24,173 bases of DNA, taken from positions 1 through 24,173 of the forward strand of contig CAYJOR010000040.1 of NCBI GenBank assembly GCA_964371865.1, read 5' to 3'. The notes under the pieces are model-generated. The model had not been told where the DNA came from. It saw only the letters and a list, made by a program, of their open reading frames with translations, and made no database searches. Within the stretch, counting starts at the first letter, position 1. Every line of letters starts with the position of its first letter. The DNA comes from CAYJAZ01 sp964371865. GTDB lineage: Bacteria > Desulfobacterota > Desulfovibrionia > Desulfovibrionales > Desulfovibrionaceae. Below are positions 1-7,498 of the stretch, one piece after another. A program made the position numbers and the translations under genes.

Positions 1-2
1 AA

Positions 3-43
3 GGGGTTTGCAAAGGGAATCATTCCCTTTGCCCGTCGGAGAC
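3..43. repeat. Dispersed hairpin repeat, family A, copy 1
   Basis: A 41-base element matches positions 19624-19664 at 38 of 41 bases in the same orientation. Its core is a perfect 10-bp stem, GCAAAGGGAA/TTCCCTTTGC, with a TCA loop, followed by a short CCGTCGG stem. It lies just upstream of argD, so it may be in the argD leader or be the end of a gene to the left. On the plus strand no T-tract follows, so it is not a clear terminator in that direction. Confidence 0.75.
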
Positions 44-76
44 AAAAAAAAGAAAGAGGAAAACAAAGGAGATATT

Positions 77-1291
77 ATGACTAGTTATGAAAGCTTGAAA
101 GGGAGTGAGGGTGAACTCCTTTGTAAGACATACGGCAGATACCCGCTTGCTCTAAAATCAGGTAAGGGGTCAAAATTGTATGATTTTGACGGCAAAGAAT
201 ATATTGACTTGCTTACTGGTATTGCATGTACATCATTAGGTCATAGCAATGAAGAATTAGCTGAAGTTATGTATGCGCAGGCAAAAAAGCTGCAACATGT
301 TTCTAATCTTTTTTATCAAGAAGAACAGCTTGAGTTAGCAAGTAAATTGATAGCACATTCAGGTCATTTAAAGAAAGCATTCTTCTGTAACTCGGGCGCT
401 GAAGCTAATGAAGCATTGATAAAAATTGCTCGTAGATATACTCATAAAATTAAAAATTCAGAAGCTTATGAAATAATCACTCTTGATCATGCTTTTCATG
501 GCAGAACTTTGGCGGCACTTGCGGCTACAGGTCAAGAAAAATATCTTGAAGGTTTTGAGCCAAAAACTGAAGGGTTCAAACAAGTTCAGTTCGGTGATTT
601 AAAAAACATTGAAGAAGCAATTACAAATAAAACTGCCGGTATTCTTGTTGAAATAATTCAAGGTGAAGGCGGCGTTCGCCCTATGAGCAAAGAATATGCT
701 CAAGGAATTGAAGCACTTTGTCGCAAACATAATATTCTCTTCATGGTGGATGAAGTTCAAACAGGACTTTGCAGAACAGGTAAATTCTGGGCTCATCAAC
801 ACTATGAACTTAAGCCTGATGTTATTTCGTCAGCTAAATCGCTTGCGAATGGATTGCCTCTTGGTGCAATGCTCTGCACCGAAGAAGTATCACAAGCTTT
901 TGAATACGGTAGCCACGCAACCACTTTTGGCGGCAATGCTTTTTGTACTGCTGTAGCAGCAAAAGTTATTGATATTATTGAAAGAGATAATATCGAAGAA
1001 AGAAGTTTATTACTTGGTGATGCACTTAAAGAACGTTTTTATGTGATTGGTGAAAAAGTGCCCGGTATGATTAAAGAAGTTCGTGGGCTTGGACTTATGA
1101 TTGGTATTGAACTGAATCTTCCTGCACCAACTTGTAAAGAAATTTGGGATAAACTTCTAGAAGAAGGCTTTATTCTAAATCTTACACAAGAAAAAACTTT
1201 ACGACTTCTGCCGGCTCTTAATATCTCAGAAGAAGATCTTGACGCTTTCGCAAATGCGCTTGAAAAAATCTTGAAATCTTATAAACTATAA
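77..1291 (+). CDS. argD: Acetylornithine aminotransferase (ArgD)
   Basis: A class III PLP-dependent aminotransferase of 404 residues, the usual ArgD length. It is expected to convert N-acetylglutamate semialdehyde and glutamate to N-acetylornithine and 2-oxoglutarate in cytosolic arginine synthesis. Visible motifs are the CNSGAEANE phosphate-cup motif, the HGRT segment, Asp225 in VDEVQTG (contacts the PLP ring nitrogen) and the Schiff-base Lys254 in AKSLANG. The ATG at 77 is chosen because AAAGGAG lies 5 bases upstream; an in-frame ATG at 8 would read through the hairpin repeat and has no good ribosome site. The YhcH-family gene follows after 12 bases and is probably cotranscribed. The family also contains succinylornithine, ornithine and GABA aminotransferases, so substrate is inferred from overall similarity; argG lies 5 kb away. 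Confidence 0.88.
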   Translation: MTSYESLKGSEGELLCKTYGRYPLALKSGKGSKLYDFDGKEYIDLLTGIACTSLGHSNEELAEVMYAQAKKLQHVSNLFYQEEQLELASKLIAHSGHLKKAFFCNSGAEANEALIKIARRYTHKIKNSEAYEIITLDHAFHGRTLAALAATGQEKYLEGFEPKTEGFKQVQFGDLKNIEEAITNKTAGILVEIIQGEGGVRPMSKEYAQGIEALCRKHNILFMVDEVQTGLCRTGKFWAHQHYELKPDVISSAKSLANGLPLGAMLCTEEVSQAFEYGSHATTFGGNAFCTAVAAKVIDIIERDNIEERSLLLGDALKERFYVIGEKVPGMIKEVRGLGLMIGIELNLPAPTCKEIWDKLLEEGFILNLTQEKTLRLLPALNISEEDLDAFANALEKILKSYKL

Positions 1292-1303
1292 GATGGAGAG
1301 TCT

Positions 1304-1750
1304 ATGATAATCTCGACTTTTAAAGATTATAAAAAGCAATTTTTACATCCAATATTAGAAAAAGCTCTTGAAGAAGCAGAAAATTTATTTAAAACTTCAC
1401 TTCCTGATGATGGAATTTATAATCTTTCAAATGATGTGAAAGCAATCGTTATGCGCTATCAAACAAAAGCCGAAAGCGATGTTTTTTATGAAACTCACGA
1501 TGTTATGACAGATATACAAATCGTCCTTGAAGGCGAGGAATATATCTATATCAGACAAAATGATGACCTAACACCAACAAATAACGGTGAAGATTTTCAA
1601 TTTTATGCTGAAAAACCTTGTGAATATGTAAGAGCACACATGAAAAATGGAAATTTTTCTATAATATTCCCTAAAGAGGCTCATGCACCTTCAATTAGCG
1701 TGAATGATTCAACTTTTATTGTAAAAATGGTTTTAAAAATTCCATTATAA
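1304..1750 (+). CDS. YhcH/YjgK/YiaL family protein (DUF386)
   Basis: A 148-residue protein of the YhcH/YjgK/YiaL cupin-like family, whose characterised members (NanQ, TabA, EbgC) are linked to sugar or sialic-acid anomer chemistry or biofilm control. The family signature is visible as ETHDVMTDIQIVLEGEE (residues 63-79) and FPKEAHAPSI (residues 122-131), which supply the usual metal-site acid and histidine residues (H65, D70, H127). The ATG has TGGAGAG just upstream and starts 12 bases after argD. A strong terminator follows. No sugar or sialic-acid genes are in the window, so the substrate is unknown; pairing with argD is unusual. Confidence 0.85.
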   Translation: MIISTFKDYKKQFLHPILEKALEEAENLFKTSLPDDGIYNLSNDVKAIVMRYQTKAESDVFYETHDVMTDIQIVLEGEEYIYIRQNDDLTPTNNGEDFQFYAEKPCEYVRAHMKNGNFSIIFPKEAHAPSISVNDSTFIVKMVLKIPL

Positions 1751-1806
1751 ATCGTTGATATAGTCAATAAAAAGCGTGAATAATACCTATAAACACATAA
1801 AAACAC

Positions 1807-1830
1807 AAGCCCTTTTTTGGGCTTTTCTTA
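1807..1830 (+). terminator. Intrinsic terminator of argD-yhcH unit
   Basis: A 6-bp stem AAGCCC/GGGCTT with a TTTTTT loop, followed by TTTCTT. It sits 56 bases past the YhcH-family stop codon and before the MarR promoter, so it ends the argD transcript. Confidence 0.85.
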
Positions 1831-1839
1831 TTTTAATAC

Positions 1840-1868
1840 TTGACAAAATTGTATTTTTGAGTTAAATC
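1840..1868 (+). promoter_or_regulatory. Probable promoter of the MarR gene
   Basis: A perfect TTGACA (1840-1845) stands 16-17 bases before TTAAAT/TAAATC, a moderate -10 match. It lies between the terminator and the MarR gene. The -35 is convincing, the -10 less so. Confidence 0.5.
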
Positions 1869-1914
1869 ATTCCTATGGGTTATTTATACATTTAAATTTC
1901 AGAGAGGGGTTGTT

Positions 1915-2376
1915 ATGAAATTAAAATCTGCTATCGACAAACTCTTTTACGATGTTACACTCAAAGAACTTCAAGCAATCAACAAGAACAAATCTGAACA
2001 GACAATATCCTATCACAATCTGCTTTACCTTGACATTATTAATTATACAAAAGAATGTACTGTAAGTACTCTTGCTAAAAAATTACATATTGCCAAACCT
2101 GCAGTGACAATTCGCATTAAAGAACTTGAAAAGCTTGGTCTTGTAGAAAAAAAACAATCTAAATTAGATAAAAGAGTGTATCACTTATCAGTTAAGCCTA
2201 AAGTTGCAAATAGTTATAAAATACCTGATAAGCCTTACACGAACGCTATGGATGAAATAAAAACTAAGTATAGTAATGAAGAAATTGAAAAATTCTCAGA
2301 AATGCTTACTATCTTTAACAAACACGTTAAAGATGAAAATTCTGTGGATGCTAAAAGAATCATGAAAAAACTTTAA
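1915..2376 (+). CDS. MarR-family transcriptional regulator
   Basis: A 153-residue winged-helix protein. The helix-turn-helix covers about residues 49-72 (TVSTLAKKLHIAKPAVTIRI) and the wing about 78-92 with the family D-K-R motif (KLDKRVYHL). Flanking N- and C-terminal helices would form the dimer. The length is normal for MarR. GAGAGGGG precedes the ATG. It is a single-gene unit bounded by terminators and convergent with the symporter, so there is no divergent target. Ligand and targets cannot be read from the sequence; autoregulation at its own promoter is the default guess. Confidence 0.85.
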   Translation: MKLKSAIDKLFYDVTLKELQAINKNKSEQTISYHNLLYLDIINYTKECTVSTLAKKLHIAKPAVTIRIKELEKLGLVEKKQSKLDKRVYHLSVKPKVANSYKIPDKPYTNAMDEIKTKYSNEEIEKFSEMLTIFNKHVKDENSVDAKRIMKKL

Positions 2377-2416
2377 TTATTGCATTATATTTTCTTTGTA
2401 ACATCGGAGAGTATTA

Positions 2417-2455
2417 GAAAAAAAGGAAGATCTTTTTTGGGTTTTCCTTTTTTTC
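2417..2455 (+). terminator. Intrinsic terminator of the MarR gene
   Basis: A perfect 12-bp stem (GAAAAAAAGGAA with TTCCTTTTTTTC) with a 15-base loop. It lies 41 bases after the MarR stop, and its T-rich arm acts as the U-tract. Confidence 0.75.
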
Positions 2456-2497
2456 TGCATTTAAATCTATGGATAAAAAAATTTCTCTTTCTATAGA

Positions 2498-2641
2498 GTG
2501 TGTTTTTAAATTCAGAAATTTGTGGAATTTTCAATGAAAAGTTATTTTTTATAAAGTGCAGTGTATAAAAACATACATAAACTGAATAAAAAACAATCTT
2601 TGAAGATGAAAAAATGCAAAAGAGTGAATTTAGAAACACAC
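2498..2641. repeat. 17-bp inverted repeat in a gene-free spacer
   Basis: In the 358-base gap between the MarR gene and the symporter, the arms 2498-2514 and 2625-2641 are inverted copies that match at 16 of 17 bases. Between them are two short palindromes, TTTTCA-A-TGAAAA (2528-2540) and TGTAT-N6-ATACA (2562-2577). The second, and a similar first one, recur near 16702-16737. No convincing gene is seen in this gap. Confidence 0.5.
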
Positions 2642-2684
2642 CCTAATAAAGAAGATAAATTATTTTGTGCTATCCTAGATACAA

Positions 2685-2713
2685 AAAAAGAGGAGAAAAA
2701 TTCCCCTCTTTTT
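2685..2713. terminator. Bidirectional terminator, mainly for the symporter
   Basis: A 9-bp stem AAAAAGAGG/CCTCTTTTT. Read on the minus strand it lies 22 bases past the symporter stop and is followed by a run of seven T, so it should end that transcript. On the plus strand it ends in five T and can back up the MarR terminator. Confidence 0.8.
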
Positions 2714-2734
2714 AATATAATTCAACTAGTTCTT

Positions 2735-4165
2735 CTATGCTAATGCAGTAACTTTATTAGATTTCATTTTATGACAAACTATAAAGGTAGGAATCGAGCA
2801 TACAAGACCAATAAGGAAAGGTGGTAAATCAGCAGCTATACCACTAATAAGTTTAGTTGATAGTACACTTGTTGATGGAGAAACACATAAATACCAGAAA
2901 ATACATGAAGAAAATCCTGCTATACTACTAATCCAAGCCGCTTGAGCATTTCTAATATTGAACTTCACAAGAGCCACATACGGCACCATAGCTGTAGCAC
3001 CAATAACACTCCAAGAAGTTGTACATAAAAGTGCAATTATTTGACCATCAAGCGATGCTGCTCCAGCACTCACAACTACGCAGAATGCGATGCCAACACA
3101 CCAAGCAAAACGACTTACAGCTTTACCTGTGATATCTTCAGTGAAAGATGAAGCGGCGATATGATAAAGAGCTGTAGTTGTTGAAAGTGAAGCTGAAATA
3201 ATAGCAAGTGTGAATAATTGTTGACCAATTTCAGGTAATAACATATCAGTTAAAACAGCTACAACTTTATCTGGGTGATCGATTTCTGGAAGGATTAGGC
3301 GTGAAAGAGCCGCAATATAGAATGTGCCCGCTACAAGAATAAAGATAATAATAGTTGCAATAAGGCTGGTACGCTTCAAATCTCTTTTGTTTGTAAGAGC
3401 AAAGTGACGTTGAATCATCTGCGGTTGCGCCCATGTTGCTACTGACATTACAAGCACTAATGACAACACAAACAGTCCTTGACTACCTGATGACAAACTT
3501 ACAAAACCATTATTAGCTCGCGCAGTCGGTTCAAGAGCGGCAAGAGCATGATAACCATCTATAGGTCCACCAACTTTTGTGAGAACTGCATACATCAAAA
3601 GAATAATACCAAGAAGCATCACGCCACCTTGCATAGCTTCCGTGTAAAGCACTCCACGTAAACCACCCCACCATACAAGAAATCCAACAAATGCAGCTAA
3701 AGACCATGTTATAGTTTCAACTTCAACCGGTACTACACTTACAAGCATAACAGCAGCACCTTTTATAACTCCAGAGGCATACACTGAAAGGAAAAGAGCA
3801 AAAATAATTCCTAAAAACACACGTAATTTTTTACAATTATGTCCAAGACTGATAAGATGTGCAGGTGTACGTGCTTTCAATTCACCTTGTAGTACTTTTG
3901 TATCCCAAGCAAAAACAGAATACACAAAGTAAGTACCTAGAAGAGCAACACCAAAACCTACTAATGTAATTTGAACTCCATAAAGATACGCTAGGCCAGC
4001 AAACCCAATAAGTGCTACGGCGGATACATATGTAGCAACATAAGCAAAGGCTTGCACTAAAAATCCAACAGTGCCTGTTGTTGTAACGTCATAACCTTTA
4101 CCTTTTCGTGCTAGCCAGATGAAGAGTAGAATATAGCCTACCCAAATAGCAATATCAAATAACAT
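2735..4165 (-). CDS. Sodium:solute symporter (SSS family) behind a Phe attenuator
   Basis: A 476-residue polytopic membrane protein with about 12-13 hydrophobic segments, of SSS/SLC5 type (the PutP, PanF group). Signs include the opening helix LFDIAIWVGYILLFIWLARKG, the paired-helix region around GFLVQAFAYVATYVSAVALIGFAG, WWGGLRGVLYTEAMQG and the TWAQPQMIQRHFA segment typical of the family. The ATG at 4165 is preferred because GGAAGG lies 8 bases upstream; an in-frame ATG at 4195 has no ribosome site. The family moves amino acids, vitamins, sugars or organic acids with Na+, so homology alone does not name a substrate. The leader upstream contains Phe codons and an attenuator, which makes phenylalanine or a related aromatic compound the leading hypothesis. 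Confidence 0.87.
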   Translation of the reverse strand: MLFDIAIWVGYILLFIWLARKGKGYDVTTTGTVGFLVQAFAYVATYVSAVALIGFAGLAYLYGVQITLVGFGVALLGTYFVYSVFAWDTKVLQGELKARTPAHLISLGHNCKKLRVFLGIIFALFLSVYASGVIKGAAVMLVSVVPVEVETITWSLAAFVGFLVWWGGLRGVLYTEAMQGGVMLLGIILLMYAVLTKVGGPIDGYHALAALEPTARANNGFVSLSSGSQGLFVLSLVLVMSVATWAQPQMIQRHFALTNKRDLKRTSLIATIIIFILVAGTFYIAALSRLILPEIDHPDKVVAVLTDMLLPEIGQQLFTLAIISASLSTTTALYHIAASSFTEDITGKAVSRFAWCVGIAFCVVVSAGAASLDGQIIALLCTTSWSVIGATAMVPYVALVKFNIRNAQAAWISSIAGFSSCIFWYLCVSPSTSVLSTKLISGIAADLPPFLIGLVCSIPTFIVCHKMKSNKVTALA

Positions 4166-4213
4166 GATCTTTCCTTCCAATTTTAAAGGGTTCATTCATT
4201 GTGAAGTACAATG

Positions 4214-4248
4214 AAACAAAAAAACCGCTCCCTACACGGAAGCGGTTT
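4214..4248 (-). terminator. Attenuator terminator in the symporter leader
   Basis: On the minus strand an 11-bp stem, AAACCGCTTCC with GGGAGCGGTTT (one G-U pair) and a GTGTA loop, is followed by TTTTGTTT. It lies between the promoter and the symporter start, not behind a gene. Its 5' arm can instead pair with an upstream segment (see the leader peptide), so it is read as the terminator half of an attenuator. Confidence 0.85.
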
Positions 4249-4276
4249 ACTCTAAGTTCAATTCAAAAAAACAAAA

Positions 4277-4351
4277 CTATAAGACTCCTTCCCGTGCCGT
4301 GGCGCGTAGGCTAAAAAAGCTAAAGAAGAAGAAGTTAATAAGATTATACAT
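4277..4351 (-). CDS. Phe-rich leader peptide of the symporter attenuator
   Basis: A 24-codon reading frame beginning ATG-TAT-AAT and ending TAG. Six of the 24 residues are Phe, arranged NFFFFSFFS (residues 6-14), like the pheA and pheST leader peptides of enterobacteria. GGGA lies 5 bases before the ATG. The layout is classical. Region 1 (4325-4334), inside the Phe codons, pairs with region 2 (4285-4291) as CTTCTTC/GAAGGAG. Region 2 (4288-4296) can instead pair with region 3 (4235-4242) as CACGGGAAG/CTTCCGTG with one bulge. Region 3 is the 5' arm of the terminator. A ribosome stalled on Phe codons would free region 2 to block the terminator; a ribosome reaching the stop would cover region 2 and allow termination. 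Translation and function are inferred from this geometry. Confidence 0.78.
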   Translation of the reverse strand: MYNLINFFFFSFFSLRATAREGVL

Positions 4352-4380
4352 AAAAATCCCTGTTTTGTTATTTTTATTAG

Positions 4381-4409
4381 CTATACAGTATTAAATAAAA
4401 GAATGTCAA
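4381..4409 (-). promoter_or_regulatory. Promoter of the symporter leader transcript
   Basis: On the minus strand a perfect TTGACA (4409-4404) is followed, 16-18 bases on, by the overlapping -10 candidates TGTATA, GTATAG and TATAGC. This places the start near 4375, about 24 bases before the leader-peptide ATG. Confidence 0.6.
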
Positions 4410-4498
4410 GTGTTTTTTTATTTACAAAAATATATATATATTTCGTGTTTCATTTTTAAGGTATTTTTATAAAGTTTTCAATATAAACATCTCTTTAT

Positions 4499-5278
4499 TT
4501 AAATTGCTGTAAGCTTTATATCACCAAATGCGAGGATTTCATTATCACAAGAGGCAAAAATCCCTATAAGTCCGTGCGGTTTAATCTCTTCAAAGAAAGA
4601 AAGAACTCTTTGAAAGTCATCCTTTGATTTTAACATATTACAGCAAGCAGTCGCCATACAGTCCGCTACTGAACCCTTTGTAGCGAGAATTGTAACTAGC
4701 TCAGCTTTCCCAAAGCTCAAAGAATGCCCAATTGTCGAAGAAGACGCGCAAAGAGAGACTCCTTGTGTTGGCTCTAACAGTAAACCTATTTTAATTGATT
4801 CCTGTGGTTTATCAAGTAGCGCCACTACCCTCTCACTCGTAGATATGATAAAAATATCACCACCATTTTCAACAAGAACGTCCTTAGGTAGATTTTTACC
4901 TTGCAAAAAATTTGATACGCGATATGCAAGATATTCAGAAACAGTTCCCGCAACAGCCGCAAAAGGTCCAATATTAACAAGAGAAGATGCTGATAACATT
5001 TCTTGGATGATCAAATTAGCACTAGAATCTGACTTTATCGGCATTAGCGAAGTTTGAAATTCAGGATGAATTAAAATATATGACTTTAAAATTTGTCTTA
5101 AATAATATAATTCATCGTGTACAAAAGACAGAATTTCATTTTTTTCAATTAAATCAGTGCATGACAAAAATATATCACTTTCTTCTACTACAATTCTAAT
5201 CTGTTGTTCGTTTTTTTGCTTTGAAGTATTTAGACGATAATTTCTTTCTGTATCTATGTGAACTTTTTTACTTTGCAT
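4499..5278 (-). CDS. UPF0280 family protein (ApbE-like fold)
   Basis: A 259-residue protein of the UPF0280 family, related in fold to the ApbE flavin transferases but of unproven function. Recognised family motifs are NIGPFAAVAGTVSEY (residues 102-116), ENGGDI (137-142), SSSTIGHS (179-186) and SVADCMAT (203-210). No signal peptide is seen, so it is probably cytosolic. It is read away from the ArgF-like gene across a 68-base shared promoter region. No clear Shine-Dalgarno precedes the ATG at 5278, so the start is the weakest part of the call. I see no obvious stem-loop terminator in the 90 bases behind it; transcripts could run toward the symporter leader. Confidence 0.82.
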   Translation of the reverse strand: MQSKKVHIDTERNYRLNTSKQKNEQQIRIVVEESDIFLSCTDLIEKNEILSFVHDELYYLRQILKSYILIHPEFQTSLMPIKSDSSANLIIQEMLSASSLVNIGPFAAVAGTVSEYLAYRVSNFLQGKNLPKDVLVENGGDIFIISTSERVVALLDKPQESIKIGLLLEPTQGVSLCASSSTIGHSLSFGKAELVTILATKGSVADCMATACCNMLKSKDDFQRVLSFFEEIKPHGLIGIFASCDNEILAFGDIKLTAI

Positions 5279-5286
5279 ATTAAAAT

Positions 5287-5315
5287 TTGACTTTGTTGTT
5301 TATGTATGGTTATAT
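5287..5315 (+). promoter_or_regulatory. Promoter of the ArgF-like/argG unit
   Basis: TTGACT (5287-5292), a 17-base spacer and TTATAT (5310-5315), about 32 bases ahead of the ArgF-like start codon. No clear ArgR box is seen. Confidence 0.55.
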
Positions 5316-5346
5316 ATGTTTCTAATTTTACTATTGGGGAAATTAC

Positions 5347-6201
5347 ATGCAAAAACTTATACACTTCCGCGATTTAGGTTGTCAAGCTGCTAAAGAGATT
5401 ATTGAATCTGCAATAAGTTATTCTAAAAACGAAAAAGAAATAAAAAAATCTTCACCTAAGCATGTTTTATTCTTCACAAAAAATGAAGAAAAAGCAAAAA
5501 ATCAAATTGAATTATGGCAGGAAGTGTGTAATACATTATCCATGGAATTTTCTTGTATTTCAGAAAGTTCACAAATAATTCCTCAAGCAATTCTTATTGT
5601 TGAAAGCTTCTTGCTTAGCGAAGTAGAAAACTCTGATATTCAAAATCCTATTATAGCTCAATCATTAGAAGAGGACTATCTTTCATCTAATGCGCTAGCA
5701 ATGTTCACAAACTTTACTTATGCAGCTTTATCTACAGATAAACCTCTCTATAAGCTTCAAATTGCTTGGATGGGAGACTGTAATGGCGCATATAAAGATT
5801 ATACATCTTCATTACTTAACGCAACAATTTGCCTTCAAAATGAACTTTCACTCTCATTCGCTGAAAACCTTGATTGTGAAAACTGTTTGCCTGAAAAAAG
5901 TGTTTTAGATTTTGCTATGTATGCAGGATCTAAAATATTTTTAACTTATGATCCAGCTTTTGTTCCAACTGAGTGCGATCTTATTTTCCTCTCTAATTGG
6001 ACATATAAAGAACAAGCAAGCTTTGCTCAATTATCACACCCATTTACATTTTCAACTATAAGAGATAATTTTTCTGAAAAGACTCAAGTTATTTCCTTTA
6101 TCAAAGAAATACCATCCTCAGAAATTATTCTTGACCTTTACAAGAAAGCAGTTATATTCACTCGTATAGCGACACTAAACTACATTGTAGATTTATATTA
6201 A
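5347..6201 (+). CDS. Degenerate ornithine carbamoyltransferase-like protein
   Basis: A 284-residue intact reading frame that aligns by eye to aspartate/ornithine carbamoyltransferases but lacks their active-site motifs. The opening LIHFRDLGCQAAKEIIESA resembles the first OTC helix. KLQIAWMGDCNGAYKDYTSS (136-155) matches the 'K-x-AWVGDGNN' strand-loop, and GSKIFLTYDP (194-203) then CDLIFLSNW (210-218) match the strand and 'aDVVYTDVW' segment. However, the phosphate-binding STRTR is replaced by EEKAK (47-51), and HPCQ, the DxxxSMG loop and HCLP are not recognisable. It is slightly shorter than the usual 300-330 residues. It begins 11 bases before argG, the position argF often holds. It may be a pseudoenzyme or regulatory subunit, or a gene early in decay. 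Homology is moderately sure; loss of OTC activity is inference. Confidence 0.65.
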   Translation: MQKLIHFRDLGCQAAKEIIESAISYSKNEKEIKKSSPKHVLFFTKNEEKAKNQIELWQEVCNTLSMEFSCISESSQIIPQAILIVESFLLSEVENSDIQNPIIAQSLEEDYLSSNALAMFTNFTYAALSTDKPLYKLQIAWMGDCNGAYKDYTSSLLNATICLQNELSLSFAENLDCENCLPEKSVLDFAMYAGSKIFLTYDPAFVPTECDLIFLSNWTYKEQASFAQLSHPFTFSTIRDNFSEKTQVISFIKEIPSSEIILDLYKKAVIFTRIATLNYIVDLY

Positions 6202-6212
6202 GGAAAATAAAA

Positions 6213-7418
6213 ATGACTAAAAAACCAATAAAAAAAGTTGTTCTTGCATACTCAGGTGGACTAGATACTTCGGTTATTCTAAAATGGCTCATGGAAAAAT
6301 ACGGCTGTGAAGTTGTTACCTTTACCGCAGATCTTGGTCAAGGTGATGATTTGGACGGTGTTGAGCCTAAAGCACTAAAAACAGGTGCAGTAAAAGCTTA
6401 TGTATCTGATTTACGTGAAGAATTTGCAAGAGATTATATATTTCCAATGATGCGTTCAAACGCACTTTACGAAGGTCGTTATCTTCTTGGTACATCAATT
6501 GCTCGTCCTTTAATTGCTAAAAAACTTGTAGAAATTGCTAAAGCTGAAAATGCAGATGCAATAGCTCACGGTGCAACAGGTAAAGGAAATGATCAAGTTC
6601 GCTTTGAACTTGCAGCAGCAGCACTCGCACCTGAAATAAGTGTTATTGCTCCTTGGCGTGAATGGGATCTTATGTCTAGAACAGCATTAAATGAATTTGC
6701 TGAAAAACATAATATCGACATTCCTACAGGCGCAAAACGCTATTCAATGGATAGAAATATGCTTCACTGCTCATTTGAGGGTGGCGAATTGGAAGACCCA
6801 TGGGAAGAACCAGATGTATTATCACACATCATGGCTGTTCCTGTTGAGCAAGCTCCTGATACTCCTGAATATATTACTATCGACTTTGAAAAAGGTGATG
6901 CTGTAGCTATCAACGATGTAAAAATGTCACCTGCTCAAATTGTTGAAAAACTTAACGAATTAGGTGGTAAACACGGCATCGGCAGACTCGATATGGTAGA
7001 AAACCGTTTTGTTGGCATGAAGTCACGCGGTGTATACGAAACTCCTGGCGGTACAATATTACATATTGCTCATCACGATTTAGAAGGTATTTGTCTTGAC
7101 CGTGAAAGTATGTCTGTACGCGATTTAATCTTACCACGTTACTCAACTGCTATTTATAACGGCTTCTGGTTTGCTCCTGAAAGAGAAGCAATGCAAGCGC
7201 TTATAGATAAAACTCAAGAAAAAGTAACCGGTTCTGTTCGTTTGAAACTCTATAAAGGCACAGCATTCCCAGTTGGGCGTTACTCACCTCACTCACTTTA
7301 CTGTCATGATTTAGCTACCTTTGAAGAGTGCGCAACTTACAATCATCATGATGCTGAAGGCTTTATCCACTTACAATCATTACGTATTCGTGGATACAGA
7401 AAAGACTTGGTAAAATAA
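6213..7418 (+). CDS. argG: Argininosuccinate synthase
   Basis: A 401-residue protein of normal ArgG length. It joins citrulline and aspartate with ATP to give argininosuccinate, the step after ornithine carbamoyltransferase. The N-type ATP pyrophosphatase P-loop AYSGGLDTS is at residues 12-20. The family signatures GATGKGNDQVRFEL and REWDLMSR, GRLDMVENRFVGMKSRGVYETPGG (two adjoining family segments) and the C-terminal PHSLYCHDLATF region are present, and no catalytic motif appears damaged. AGGAAA precedes the ATG, 11 bases after the ArgF-like stop, so the two are almost certainly cotranscribed. argH, which often follows argG, is not here. Confidence 0.96.
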   Translation: MTKKPIKKVVLAYSGGLDTSVILKWLMEKYGCEVVTFTADLGQGDDLDGVEPKALKTGAVKAYVSDLREEFARDYIFPMMRSNALYEGRYLLGTSIARPLIAKKLVEIAKAENADAIAHGATGKGNDQVRFELAAAALAPEISVIAPWREWDLMSRTALNEFAEKHNIDIPTGAKRYSMDRNMLHCSFEGGELEDPWEEPDVLSHIMAVPVEQAPDTPEYITIDFEKGDAVAINDVKMSPAQIVEKLNELGGKHGIGRLDMVENRFVGMKSRGVYETPGGTILHIAHHDLEGICLDRESMSVRDLILPRYSTAIYNGFWFAPEREAMQALIDKTQEKVTGSVRLKLYKGTAFPVGRYSPHSLYCHDLATFEECATYNHHDAEGFIHLQSLRIRGYRKDLVK

Positions 7419-7498
7419 TGAGAAGTTTTATTTTGAATATTTTTTGCTGAATTTATAAGTAAAATATTTCAATTTGAAACATTCATTTTTAGAAATTT

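Noticed and set aside
2385..2639. 84-codon minus-strand reading frame
   Set aside because: Very Phe/Lys-rich product of an AT-rich spacer, overlaps the MarR terminator, no ribosome site.
2561..2743. 60-codon plus-strand reading frame with a GTG start
   Set aside because: No ribosome site, lysine-rich low-complexity product, and it runs through the bidirectional terminator into the symporter's end.
4423..4442. AT-rich palindrome behind the UPF0280 gene as its terminator
   Set aside because: The stem is only alternating A/T and too weak to call with confidence.
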